From CAZKUR01 sp964556005 (GTDB lineage Bacteria; Bacteroidota; Ignavibacteria; Ignavibacteriales; Ignavibacteriaceae), in NCBI GenBank assembly GCA_964556005.1, contig CAZKUR010000012.1, forward strand, positions 7,458-71,457: a stretch of DNA of 64,000 nt, read 5' to 3'. Shown piece after piece: positions 42,491 to 51,004 of the stretch; position 1 is the first letter of the stretch; the number at the start of each line of letters is the position of its first letter. The notes beneath the pieces were generated by a model. The model worked only from the letters and a program-made list of their open reading frames with translations. It searched no databases and was not told the origin of the DNA. Both the position numbers and the translations under genes were made by a program.

Positions 42491-42961
42491 TTATTTACCC
42501 TCAATATTTTTCAAGGCATCCATAACTTCTTTGTTATGATTGGGAACTTTCACCTTGTTAAATATTTTACTGACTTTTCCGTTTCCATCTATAACGACAG
42601 TTGTTCTTTCGACTCCCATATATTTTCTTCCATACATGCTTTTTTCTTTCCAGACACCGTATTTTTCCAGGACACCTTTTTTCTCATCACTAAGTAGATT
42701 GAAAGGCAGCTTAAACTTGTCGGCAAACTTTTTATGTGAATCAACCGAATCCGGACTTACACCAAGTATTATCGCATCTATATTCTTGAATTTGGGGAAT
42801 TCATCCCTGAAATTGCAGGCCTCTGCAGTGCAACCGCTTGTATTGTCTTTCGGATAAAAATATAGAACTACTTTCTTACCTTTAAAAGTATCAAGCGAAA
42901 TTGTTTCGCCGTCCTGATTTTTTAATTTAAATGCAGGCGCTTTTTTCCCTTCTTCAATCAT
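42491..42961 (-). CDS. bcp: Thiol peroxidase Bcp (PrxQ type)
   Basis: A peroxiredoxin of 156 residues when started at ATG 42961, where GAGGG stands at a good distance and the family start MIEEGKKAPAF follows. The open frame upstream to 43036 has no support. The peroxidatic cysteine is C44 and the resolving cysteine C49 in SGCTAEACNFRDE, which is the PrxQ/Bcp arrangement. The C-terminal part has YGRKYMGVERTTVVID. It reduces peroxides with thioredoxin. It is the first gene of the pterin operon, with no space to the PTPS gene, so it may protect oxygen-sensitive tetrahydropterins. Confidence 0.93.
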   Translation of the reverse strand: MIEEGKKAPAFKLKNQDGETISLDTFKGKKVVLYFYPKDNTSGCTAEACNFRDEFPKFKNIDAIILGVSPDSVDSHKKFADKFKLPFNLLSDEKKGVLEKYGVWKEKSMYGRKYMGVERTTVVIDGNGKVSKIFNKVKVPNHNKEVMDALKNIEGK

Positions 42962-43044
42962 GTTTTTTCCCTCTTTAAATAAAGATTTAATAATATATTT
43001 TATTGAAACTAAAAATTTAAAAATTACGAAAAACATTCTCGCAT

Positions 43045-43078
43045 TAGCGGCAAAAAAATTAAAGCCGCGAATGCGCTA
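43045..43078 (-). terminator. Hairpin after the second peroxiredoxin gene
   Basis: GCATTAGCGGC and GCCGCGAATGC form an 11-base stem with one mismatch around an A/T-rich loop. On the minus strand it lies about 165 bases after the peroxiredoxin gene ending at 43243, and before bcp. The following T-run is weak, so it may be a terminator or a plain hairpin. Confidence 0.4.
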
Positions 43079-43242
43079 ATACCCGGGCTTCAAAACGAAT
43101 ACAATAATTAAAATCTATTTAAGATATATTTTTCAATAATAAGGAAAACATTCACTCTAAAAATCTGTTAAAATCCGTGTTGTTCGTGTCGTCGGTGTTC
43201 TATGCTACATATTTTATCACACACTAAAAATATATAATATTA

Positions 43243-43722
43243 TCACCGCTTATTATTCAAAGCCTCAATAATTGCATTATAATCCGGCTGATCTCCGGGG
43301 GAGTTACATATCTCTGCATATTTTATTATTCCGCTGCTGTCAATAACAAATGCTGATCGCTTGGCTACGCTTTTATAATCATACTTTCCCGGAGCAAAAA
43401 TATCGTAAAGTGAATCATATTTTTTTGAAACTTCTTTATTGAAATCGCTCAACAATGGAAAATTAAGATTCTCCTTTTCAGCCCAATTCTTTAAAGTATA
43501 ATGGCTGTCTACACTAATACCCAGAACTTGTGCATTTAAATTTTCATACTTTTTATAATTATCTCTCATCTTGCACATTTCAGCCGTACACACAGACGAA
43601 AATGCAAACGGGAAAAACAATACTACTACATCCTTACTTTTGAAATCAGATAGAGCAACATTTTCCGAGTTCTGATTTTTTAATGTGAATTGCGGAGCTT
43701 TATCACCAACTTTTAATGACAT
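43243..43722 (-). CDS. Peroxiredoxin (AhpC/TSA family)
   Basis: A 159-residue peroxiredoxin starting MSLKVGDKAPQFTLKNQNSEN. The peroxidatic cysteine is C45 in FAFSSVCTAEMC, with a second cysteine C50 five residues later, similar to PrxQ or AhpE types. RSAFVID and the end IIEALNN are usual. The protein is related to the Bcp encoded 280 bases downstream but only distantly. It is a separate transcription unit with 200 bases before the next gene. Two peroxiredoxins next to the pterin genes may be linked with pterin autoxidation. Confidence 0.88.
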   Translation of the reverse strand: MSLKVGDKAPQFTLKNQNSENVALSDFKSKDVVVLFFPFAFSSVCTAEMCKMRDNYKKYENLNAQVLGISVDSHYTLKNWAEKENLNFPLLSDFNKEVSKKYDSLYDIFAPGKYDYKSVAKRSAFVIDSSGIIKYAEICNSPGDQPDYNAIIEALNNKR

Positions 43723-43818
43723 ATTAATTCCACAAATTTAAATTAAATGTTGATTTATTAAAGCTAACTTAAGTTTTTACGCAAGACTTTTCAACAAGAA
43801 GGTTAGCCGGGGAGCTAC

Positions 43819-43866
43819 ATCTCTTTATAAAGGTGCAGTTTATCACCAAATTAATATAAAGAGGTG
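43819..43866 (-). terminator. Nested hairpin after phhA
   Basis: CTCTTTATA (43821-43829) is complementary to TATAAAGAG (43855-43863), and inside the loop GGTG pairs with CACC. The flanking bases extend the stem with one mismatch. On the minus strand this lies right after phhA and before the peroxiredoxin gene. It fits a transcription terminator, though a T-run is not prominent. Confidence 0.45.
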
Positions 43867-43891
43867 AACTAAAAAAAATTAAAAGGAAAAT

Positions 43892-44710
43892 TTACAGCAG
43901 CTTTCTGCTCTTTGCCCATTCATCAAAACCCTCTTCAAGATGCTGAAAAGATTCAATGGCGAATAAAACCGGCTGAAGATGCCATACATCATATTCCTGC
44001 ACAACCAATTTTTCAGGTATGAATTCTCTGACTTCTACTTCATCGGAAAGAGCGTGTTTAACTTCCTGAAGTGATGAAATAATTCCGGCGCCATAGATTC
44101 TCATACCCTCTGTTTTTTTTATCAAACCGAATTCAACCGTAAACCAATGAAAAGTTTCGAGATATTTTCTGTCCATTCCTTTAGCATTTAATGCAGCTTT
44201 TCCAAATTTTTGATAAAAGTTAGCGAAATTCTCATCAGTTAAAAGCGGCATATGCCCGAACATGTCGTGAAAACAATCGGGCGCAGGAGTGTAATCTAAT
44301 TCATCTTTGCCACGGATATAATCTGTTGACGGAAATATTCTTTGCCTTAATAAATCAAAGAAATTTTCTTCGTGAATTAAACCTGGAACTCTTGCAACTT
44401 TCCAACCGGTAGTTTTAAAAAAGACATTACTTAAATTTTTTAAAGCAGGGATTTTATCGGGAGTGAAGTTTAATTTCTTAGAACCATCCAAATATTCATT
44501 GCATACTCTCCCGGGTAAGAATTTCATCTGCCGGTCAAACAAAAACTTCCAGGATTCCTGATCCGATTCAGGATAATCAGGGTATTTAATTTCATCTCCA
44601 ACCGGCACTGGTCCGGTTAACCGCTGCGGAATGCATCTTGGGTCGATTCCTTCCTGTGCTGCTTTTTCGTATGCTGATAAAGGTTGAGAATTTTCTTTTT
44701 CGGAATTCAT
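43892..44710 (-). CDS. phhA: Phenylalanine 4-hydroxylase
   Basis: A 272-residue monodomain aromatic amino acid hydroxylase, the usual bacterial length, without the regulatory ACT domain. The iron ligands are H148 and H153 in CFHDMFGHMPLL and E193 in WFTVEFGLI. GIDPRCIPQRLTGPVPVGDEI at the start and YTPAPDCFHD are typical. It makes tyrosine from phenylalanine with O2 and a tetrahydropterin. The set for such a pterin is encoded just downstream. GAGCAATC lies before the ATG. Substrate tryptophan is possible but less likely. Confidence 0.95.
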   Translation of the reverse strand: MNSEKENSQPLSAYEKAAQEGIDPRCIPQRLTGPVPVGDEIKYPDYPESDQESWKFLFDRQMKFLPGRVCNEYLDGSKKLNFTPDKIPALKNLSNVFFKTTGWKVARVPGLIHEENFFDLLRQRIFPSTDYIRGKDELDYTPAPDCFHDMFGHMPLLTDENFANFYQKFGKAALNAKGMDRKYLETFHWFTVEFGLIKKTEGMRIYGAGIISSLQEVKHALSDEVEVREFIPEKLVVQEYDVWHLQPVLFAIESFQHLEEGFDEWAKSRKLL

Positions 44711-45006
44711 GATTGCTCCTTTTTTTGGGAGAGATTTCTTTTGTTAATTTTTTGATTGGTTTTGTTCGTCGATTAAAAGTTAAGAACTATGTTAGAAAAT
44801 TGCAATATTTAGAAATCATAATGAATTTAAACTCACAATATTACTAATTTAATAAATATTGGAGGAAAAATTCAGTAAAGAATCTATCAACAGATATCAA
44901 CTTTACTTAAATTATACTGAATTGTTAAACATAGATTAATAATAGCATTTTTCATTCCCATTTTTAATAATATATTCGGCGGTCTTTTGACTATTTAATT
45001 TTGACT

Positions 45007-46020
45007 TCAAAGTAAATTAACTTCTTCGGATAGCTCAATGCCAAACTGAATAAGAACCGATTTCTTTATTTCATTTGCAAGTTTAAGAATCTCCTGACCC
45101 GAAGCATTTCCTAAATTTACGATAACCAGAGGCTGTTTTTCATGAACACCGGCATTACCAAATTTTTTTCCTTTCCAGCCGCATTTTTCAATCAGCCAGG
45201 CTGCAGGTATTTTGACAATATTTTCATTTGTATAGCCTGGCATGTCAAAATATTTTTTCATTAGGTCCGCATATTTTTCCAGTTTAATTTCGGGATTTTT
45301 GAAGAAGCTTCCGGCATTACCAATCTTTGCAGGATCGGGTAATTTTTCTTTTCTAATTTTTATTATAATATCACTAACGTCCTTTATCGATGGATTTTTT
45401 AATCCCAATCTGTTGATTTCATTTTTTACCGGTGTATAATTCAAATTTACTTCCGGGTTCTTATTTAGTCGAAGCCTGACGTGAGTAACTATAAATTTAT
45501 TTTTTAGTTCATTTTTAAAAATACTATCCCGGTAGCTAAACTTACATCCTTCTTTTTTAAATTCTTTTTTTTGAAGGTTATCAATTGAAATGCCCGACAA
45601 TGAAATAAAAGTATCCTTCAATTCCTGTCCGTAAGCCCCGATATTTTGAATAGGGGCAGCGCCTACGGTCCCCGGTATTAAAGAAAGGTTCTCAATTCCA
45701 CCTAAGTTTTTTTCAATACAGTATTTAACTAGATCATTCCAAATTACTCCTGCTCCGGCTTCGACATCGGTAAAATCATCTTCTTCATTAATAACTTTTA
45801 TACCGGGAATTGATACTTTTAAAATTAGCCCGGGAAAATCATTAGTAAATAGAACATTGCTTCCGCCGCCCAAAATAAATTTTTCCATCTGGGTAAATTC
45901 CAGTTCTGTTAGCACTTTATTTATCACTTCTTCTGAAAATGCTTCGACATAGACAGCAGCTTTGGATTCTATACCTAGTGTATTTAAATTTTTTAGCGAA
46001 TAATTTTTATGTATCAGCAT
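45007..46020 (-). CDS. murB: UDP-N-acetylenolpyruvoylglucosamine reductase
   Basis: A 337-residue type I MurB (E. coli type), which makes UDP-N-acetylmuramic acid for peptidoglycan. The FAD-binding part has KFILGGGSNVLFTNDFPGL, then TVGAAPIQNIGAYGQEL. The catalytic serine lies in KIGNAGSFFKNPEI, and the late conserved piece is PAAWLIEKCGWKGKKFGNAGVH (key residues W, E, G, H). The 296 bases upstream of phhA side and the 358 bases on the other side have no gene, so it is a single-gene unit. Confidence 0.96.
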   Translation of the reverse strand: MLIHKNYSLKNLNTLGIESKAAVYVEAFSEEVINKVLTELEFTQMEKFILGGGSNVLFTNDFPGLILKVSIPGIKVINEEDDFTDVEAGAGVIWNDLVKYCIEKNLGGIENLSLIPGTVGAAPIQNIGAYGQELKDTFISLSGISIDNLQKKEFKKEGCKFSYRDSIFKNELKNKFIVTHVRLRLNKNPEVNLNYTPVKNEINRLGLKNPSIKDVSDIIIKIRKEKLPDPAKIGNAGSFFKNPEIKLEKYADLMKKYFDMPGYTNENIVKIPAAWLIEKCGWKGKKFGNAGVHEKQPLVIVNLGNASGQEILKLANEIKKSVLIQFGIELSEEVNLL

Positions 46021-46378
46021 TTAATAAAAATATAGTTAATTGAATATGCGAAGTTACATAAATGAATATTTTTGTCATATTAAACGAGACTAAAAATCTA
46101 AAATTTTTTTTATGTTAAGATCATGATCCTTCGTACATACATTACAAGTCAATTGAATTCTTATCTTTTCAGAAATTTGGAATTGAATCTCGTTTATAAC
46201 AATTTCATTAAAAAATAAAGTCATAAGGTTGAGTTGAATGGGGAATACAAATGCTACGAAAACTAGTAAAAAAAATAGTTCAATTTTTTCATATCGAAAT
46301 TTTGTTATTAGTGTGAAGATTTTAACTTTGTGTCTGAAAATTTTTAACCTTAATTAAATTAAAAGGTATTTTTTTATT
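46021..46378. other. 358-base intergenic region, no clear feature
   Basis: Between the murB start and the NUDIX start lies very AT-rich DNA. A 39-codon frame from ATG 46231 on the plus strand is preceded by AAGG, but its composition is plain and I do not count it as a gene. The region must contain the divergent promoters of murB and the NUDIX gene; I could not locate them. Confidence 0.5.
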
Positions 46379-46789
46379 TTGAAATTAGAGTTTAACTTTA
46401 ACCAATCCGGCGTTATTCCTTTCAGGAAAAAGAATGGACAAATAGAAGTACTTCTAATTACGTCTATTAAGAAAAAGAAATGGATTGTTCCAAAAGGATT
46501 TGTGGAATACAACCTCTCACCGTTTGAATCCGCAAAGAAAGAAGCATATGAAGAAGCCGGCGTGTTAGGTGAAAATGAAACTCTTGAATTAGGAACGTTT
46601 AAGTTACAGAAATCGTCAGGCATATGTTTAATGCAAATTTATTCTATGGAAGTAACAAAAGTTCTTGATGAATATCCCGATAAAGAGAGAAGAAAAAGGA
46701 AGTGGTATTCACTTGAAGAAGCTTCCTCTCTTGTTGACATTCCTCAAATCTCACAGATGATAATAAAGCTTAAAGAAAAGATTAAATAG
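46379..46789 (+). CDS. NUDIX hydrolase
   Basis: A 136-residue NUDIX protein. It begins QSGVIPFRKKNGQIEVLLITS. The NUDIX box is GFVEYNLSPFESAKKEAYEEAGVLG (key residues G, E, A, R-like K, E-x-x-E-E), with the final EEAG intact although the REx2EE arginine is lysine. Relatives of this size hydrolyse diphosphoinositol polyphosphates or nucleotide derivatives. The start TTG at 46379 has AAAAGG some distance upstream and is not certain. It is an isolated gene. Confidence 0.85.
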   Translation: MKLEFNFNQSGVIPFRKKNGQIEVLLITSIKKKKWIVPKGFVEYNLSPFESAKKEAYEEAGVLGENETLELGTFKLQKSSGICLMQIYSMEVTKVLDEYPDKERRKRKWYSLEEASSLVDIPQISQMIIKLKEKIK

Positions 46790-46967
46790 AGATAGCCTAA
46801 TATCTCATTAATTTGTAAATGATTCATGTTTATTTTTATTGCTACAACTCTTCGACAAATTTTCATTTCAGACTAAAAGGATTCATCTTTTTTATTTTTA
46901 ATAAATAACATTAATTCCTTCTTTCCTTGACGCAATCCGCTTTAAGGCGAGACAGGAAAAAGAAACA

Positions 46968-46984
46968 ACCTACCTTCAGTAGGT
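46968..46984. repeat. Small palindrome after the NUDIX gene
   Basis: ACCTAC and GTAGGT pair around the loop CTTCA. It is found in the 223-base gap between the convergent NUDIX and recX genes. The stem is short; it could be a weak terminator. The rest of the gap, including TTGACGCAATCCGCTTTAAGG, shows nothing I can name. Confidence 0.35.
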
Positions 46985-47012
46985 AAAAAGGACATGCGCT
47001 GAAAAAGAAAAG

Positions 47013-47639
47013 TCATTCTTCTTTTATAAGCTCGTTTACAACTTTTCTACAAATGTCGAAATCAAAACCTTTAGAGAAGAGAAATGATGAAATTTTTTGT
47101 GCAGCTTTTTTACTATCGAGATTTTTTCCTGCAATAAGCCTCAATTTTTTCTTGCCTAAATTTAATGCAGTATTATAGTCATTTTCTTCAGATGAAACTT
47201 TCTCCAAAACCTCATCGATAATTTCCCGGTTGATTCCCCTATTGATTAACCCGGCTTTTATTTTTGCTTTACCCCACGAACCACTGCTTTTTTCCTCAGC
47301 AAATAATATTGCAAATTTATGATCGTCAAGAAAATTACTTTTCAATAATTCCTTTAATACTTCTTCGATTAATTCTTTATCATATTTCTTTTGAAGAAGC
47401 TTCAGTTTTAATTCTACGTACGAATGCATTCGCCGCGATAATAAACGAATTGCACTTTGCTTTATAAAATATTTTTGGTTTTGAGTGATGAGTAAAGAAA
47501 AAAAGTCCCCGGAAATTTCGTCGCCTTTCCGGAGACCGTTTTTCATCAATATTTCGTATGCAAGGAATAATTTTTCGCCGTTATCAAGATGTACAATTAC
47601 ATCCCGCGAATTTTTTTTAGTAACCTTTAAGATCCTCAT
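47013..47639 (-). CDS. recX: Regulatory protein RecX
   Basis: A 208-residue RecX, the modulator of RecA filaments. The three-helix repeats are visible: SAIRLLSRRMHSYVELKLKLLQKKY, then EVLKELLKSNFLDDHKFAILFAEEK, then AKIKAGLINRGINREIIDEVL (key residues R-R, L-x-D-x-x-F/Y-A, K/R-G-I). An N-terminal beta part precedes them. It lies 6 bases after recA, the usual gene order. Confidence 0.93.
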   Translation of the reverse strand: MRILKVTKKNSRDVIVHLDNGEKLFLAYEILMKNGLRKGDEISGDFFSLLITQNQKYFIKQSAIRLLSRRMHSYVELKLKLLQKKYDKELIEEVLKELLKSNFLDDHKFAILFAEEKSSGSWGKAKIKAGLINRGINREIIDEVLEKVSSEENDYNTALNLGKKKLRLIAGKNLDSKKAAQKISSFLFSKGFDFDICRKVVNELIKEE

Positions 47640-47645
47640 ACTAAA

Positions 47646-48707
47646 TTATTTGGAGGATTTCTTTTCCTTACCGCCTGGTTTTTCTTCGGTTTTTTCAGGT
47701 TCTTTTTCCTGGCCGTTAAAGCCAAGTTTTGTTTTAACTTCTTTCTCTATTTTATCATTTAAATCCGGCAGCTCACCCAGTTTCTGGCGAAATTGTTCGC
47801 GGCCCTGGAAGCGGTCTTCGCCATAAGTAAACCACGCACCGCTCTTCTTTATAATTCCGAGATTAGTAGCTAAATCAATAAGATCGCCTTTCTTGCTGAT
47901 CCCTTCGTTGTAAAGAATATCAAACTCAACTTCTTTAAATGGCGGGGCCACTTTGCTTTTAACTATTTTTACTTTTGTACGGTTGCCAATTACTTCAGTG
48001 CCTTCTTTGATTGCAGCAATTCTTCTTATATCAAGCCTTAAAGATGCATAAAATTTAAGAGCGTTTCCGCCGGTTGTGGTTTCCGGATTTCCAAAGATAA
48101 CTCCGATTTTACTTCTCAGCTGGTTGATAAAAATAACTGCAGTCCTTGATTTGGAAATAGCTCCGGTTAATTTCCTTAATGCCTGCGACATAAGTCTTGC
48201 CTGCACAGCCATTGTCGCATCGCCCATTTCGCCTTCAATTTCTGAACGCGGCACGAGCGCCGCAACCGAGTCAATTACAATTACATCGAGAGCATTACTT
48301 CGGACCAAAGTATCGGTAATTTCAAGAGCTTGCTCTCCGAAATCAGGCTGCGAAAGCAATAAGTTTGGAGTGTCAACTCCAAGCCTTTTTGCATAATTTA
48401 CATCAAGTGCATGCTCGGCATCTATGAATGCAGCTAGCCCACCTTTTTTTTGTGCTTCTGCAATTATATGCAGGCATAGTGTTGTTTTACCGGATGATTC
48501 TGGTCCGTAAATTTCGGTAACCCTGCCTCTTGGAATTCCGCCGATTCCAAGTGCGTAATCGAGAGACAGTGCGCCTGTCGGAATTGATTCCACATGACTT
48601 ATAACGCCGTCTCCCAGCTTCATTATCGCTCCTTTACCGTACGTTTTCTCAATGCTGGATATCGCGTCTTCTATAATCTTAAGCTTTTGTTCTCTGTCTG
48701 AACTCAT
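47646..48707 (-). CDS. recA: Recombinase RecA
   Basis: RecA of 353 residues. The Walker A is GPESSGKTTL near residue 69, Walker B LDVIVIDSVAALVPRSEIEG (key residue D), loop L1 MGDATMAVQARLMSQALRKLTG and the L2 part FINQLRSKIGVIFGNPETTTGGNALKFYAS (decisive residues N, Q, G-N-P-E-T-T-T-G-G). The tail is Glu/Lys-rich. It forms filaments for recombination and SOS induction. No clear SOS box was found; the upstream gap is just 14 bases after thpR, so transcription probably comes from the preceding genes too. Confidence 0.98.
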   Translation of the reverse strand: MSSDREQKLKIIEDAISSIEKTYGKGAIMKLGDGVISHVESIPTGALSLDYALGIGGIPRGRVTEIYGPESSGKTTLCLHIIAEAQKKGGLAAFIDAEHALDVNYAKRLGVDTPNLLLSQPDFGEQALEITDTLVRSNALDVIVIDSVAALVPRSEIEGEMGDATMAVQARLMSQALRKLTGAISKSRTAVIFINQLRSKIGVIFGNPETTTGGNALKFYASLRLDIRRIAAIKEGTEVIGNRTKVKIVKSKVAPPFKEVEFDILYNEGISKKGDLIDLATNLGIIKKSGAWFTYGEDRFQGREQFRQKLGELPDLNDKIEKEVKTKLGFNGQEKEPEKTEEKPGGKEKKSSK

Positions 48708-48721
48708 TTTTCCTCCCTAAC

Positions 48722-49270
48722 TTATTTTAAATTAAAAATTTTTATACTCGAATAAATAGAACCCGCCGGGTTTAATTTACTTTCCATTAAAGCAATTTCG
48801 TTTGAGATGAATTTTTCAGGTTCAACCTGAAAGTTAAGAAAACTATCGATAAAATTTTGGTTTACTTTTTTCTTTATTCTCATCATCGTCAAATGCGGAT
48901 TAAATTCTCTTTTTTCCGCAGGAATATTAAATTTTGTAAGATTTTCATTTAGTCTTTTTACAAGCTCTTTGATCGAATCATCTATCGAAAAACCAAGCCA
49001 CAAAATTTTAGCTTCTTTAAATCGATAAAAAAATCCAAACCTTGTCAGTAGACATTCAAATGCCGAATATTCCTCAATAAATTTTATGGATTCGGTAACC
49101 GGCTGAATCAAATCTTCCTTAACTTCACCGATAAATTTCAGTGTTAGGTGTATTTTATCGATTTCTTCCCATTTATAATCATTATAGTTATTTACAATTT
49201 CCCTGGGAAGATTAAATATTTTCTGTCTTACATCATCGGGAATTTTTAATGCAATAAACAGCCTAATCAT
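48722..49270 (-). CDS. thpR: RNA 2',3'-cyclic phosphodiesterase (LigT/ThpR)
   Basis: A 182-residue member of the 2H phosphoesterase family. It starts IRLFIALKIPDDVRQKIF. The two catalytic His-x-Thr motifs are HLTLKFIGEV near residue 42 and NPHLTMMRI near 126. It opens 2',3'-cyclic phosphate ends of RNA. It overlaps the end of cinA by 8 bases and precedes recA, a common order in several phyla. Confidence 0.93.
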   Translation of the reverse strand: MIRLFIALKIPDDVRQKIFNLPREIVNNYNDYKWEEIDKIHLTLKFIGEVKEDLIQPVTESIKFIEEYSAFECLLTRFGFFYRFKEAKILWLGFSIDDSIKELVKRLNENLTKFNIPAEKREFNPHLTMMRIKKKVNQNFIDSFLNFQVEPEKFISNEIALMESKLNPAGSIYSSIKIFNLK

Positions 49271-50531
49271 CTAACGAAATTCCCAGCAAATATTTTCGCA
49301 GCATGTCGAGAGCTGTCTGTGAAGCTCTTTGTTTATTTAAAATCCTATCATCGCCAAAAAGAAATTTTTTAGCGGTACAGACTTTGTCGTCGCATAAGCC
49401 AATATAAACCAGGCCAATGGGCTTGTCGATACTCGCGCCTGTCGGGCCCATTATCCCTGTTAAAGAAATACCAATATCCGTCCCGCTTGTCGATTTGATT
49501 CCTTCCGCCATTTGCCTTGCAACCTGGAGGCTTACAGCACCATGTTCAAGAATTGTATCTTCGTTTACTTTTAGAATCTCAACCTTAGCCGCATTGCTGT
49601 AGCTGACGACTCCTCTCTCGAAATATTCACTGCTTCCGCTAACGTTTGTTATTCTGTTTGCTAAATTTCCTCCCGTACACGATTCTGCAACAGCTATTTT
49701 CAAACCGCGATCTTTAAGCAGCTTCCCGATAATTTCTTCTAAAGTATCATCGTCTTTTCCATAAATATACCGTCCTGCCTTTGCACGAATCTTTTGTTCT
49801 ATTTCGGATAATTTATTTTTTGCTTCCTCTTCGCTTGTCTCTTTAACCGTAATTCTTAAACGTACTCCATATTGACTTGGAAGAAAGGCTAATTTAGAAC
49901 CGGATAATAATTCATTTATATCACCAAGCCTGTCCGACAAGTGAGATTCCGGGATTCCGGTAGTCAACAAGGTGGTCATCTTAATAACGTAATCAAGACT
50001 TTTGTACTTTCCAACCAGTTCGGGAATAATTGTTTCCTCCATCATTGCCGTCATCTCAAAAGGGACACCTGGCATTACAATAAATAACTTATTTCCTTTT
50101 TCTATCCAGAAACCGGGTGCAGTACCTTTTTGATTATTAATTATCCTTGCATTTTTTGGAACAAGCGCCTGACCTTTTGCAGTTTTTGTTATTTCCCTTC
50201 CTCTCTTTTTGTACAGTTCAGTAATGTTTGCAAGGACTTCTTTACTTTCTTCCAATTCGGTATTGAAAAATTTTACAACACATTTTCGCGTTACATCATC
50301 ATGTGTTGGGCCTAAGCCGCCGGTTACAAAAATTATATCGTTTTTATCCCAAACATTCTTAAATTCAGCGATAATTTCTTCTTCAATATCGCCGACTATA
50401 GAAGCATTTTTTACTTCAATATTTATTTTGCTCAATTGAGAGCCAATGTATGCAGCGTTAGTATTTAATACCTGGCCGATTAAAATTTCGTCCCCTATTG
50501 TTATGATATGAGCAGTAATCGATTTTTCCAT
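49263..50531 (-). CDS. cinA: CinA-family protein (nicotinamide-nucleotide amidohydrolase)
   Basis: A 422-residue two-domain CinA. The N-terminal MoaB/MogA-like domain has AHIITIGDEILIGQVLNTNA and FVTGGLGPTHDDVTRK. The C-terminal PncC domain has VAESCTGGNLANRITNVSGSSEYFERGVVSYSNAAK (key residues S, C, T, G, G) and ISLTGIMGPTGAS. This enzyme deamidates NMN and may cleave ADP-ribose compounds. cinA-recA linkage is known from many bacteria, and here thpR lies between. Confidence 0.95.
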   Translation of the reverse strand: MEKSITAHIITIGDEILIGQVLNTNAAYIGSQLSKINIEVKNASIVGDIEEEIIAEFKNVWDKNDIIFVTGGLGPTHDDVTRKCVVKFFNTELEESKEVLANITELYKKRGREITKTAKGQALVPKNARIINNQKGTAPGFWIEKGNKLFIVMPGVPFEMTAMMEETIIPELVGKYKSLDYVIKMTTLLTTGIPESHLSDRLGDINELLSGSKLAFLPSQYGVRLRITVKETSEEEAKNKLSEIEQKIRAKAGRYIYGKDDDTLEEIIGKLLKDRGLKIAVAESCTGGNLANRITNVSGSSEYFERGVVSYSNAAKVEILKVNEDTILEHGAVSLQVARQMAEGIKSTSGTDIGISLTGIMGPTGASIDKPIGLVYIGLCDDKVCTAKKFLFGDDRILNKQRASQTALDMLRKYLLGISLDD

Positions 50532-50542
50532 GAGCTAAAAAT

Positions 50543-51004
50543 TTATTTGTAATGAGTAAAAATAATTAAAATAATATGAAGAACAATTAATGAATAAAAT
50601 CCGGCGATTACATCATCAATCATTATTCCCAATCCTCCTTTTAATTTTTCTAATTTTCTTGCCGGATATGGCTTCACAATATCCATAAAACGCCAGATGA
50701 AAAAAGCAGCCATCGATATGAGAATTAATTTAGGAAGAAACAGCAGCGAAATCCACATTCCAACAACTTCATCGATTGTGCATTCGGCAGGATCCTTTCC
50801 GTAGACTTCATCGAATTTGTTGCCGACAAATATTCCGTAAAATATAAAAATTAAAATTGCCGGAATTATTACAAAAGGTTTTTCAAATCCAGGTATGTAG
50901 TAAATTATTAAAGCCGCAAGGCTTCCAAATGTTCCTGAGGCAACGGGAATGTAGCCCGTATAAAACCCGGAACCTAAAAATTTTTCAAAGAAATTAATTT
51001 TCAT
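50543..51004 (-). CDS. pgpA: Phosphatidylglycerophosphatase A
   Basis: A 153-residue membrane enzyme that removes phosphate from phosphatidylglycerophosphate. The start KFLGSGFYTGYIPVASGTFGSLAAL, the central DPAECTIDEVVGMWISLL and the end MIDDVIAGFYSLIVLHI (with the conserved D-D and G) fit PgpA. It overlaps the pgsA gene by 11 bases, so substrate and product enzymes are encoded together. Confidence 0.94.
   Translation of the reverse strand: MKINFFEKFLGSGFYTGYIPVASGTFGSLAALIIYYIPGFEKPFVIIPAILIFIFYGIFVGNKFDEVYGKDPAECTIDEVVGMWISLLFLPKLILISMAAFFIWRFMDIVKPYPARKLEKLKGGLGIMIDDVIAGFYSLIVLHIILIIFTHYK

Noticed and set aside
42962..43036. 25-codon extension of bcp
   Set aside because: It would add a hydrophobic start to a cytosolic enzyme; ATG 42961 has GAGGG upstream and gives the standard N-terminus.
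46231..46353. Short plus-strand frame of about 39 codons with AAGG upstream
   Set aside because: Composition is plain AT-rich DNA with many Lys, Asn and Ile; no recognisable feature and no coupling to the NUDIX gene.
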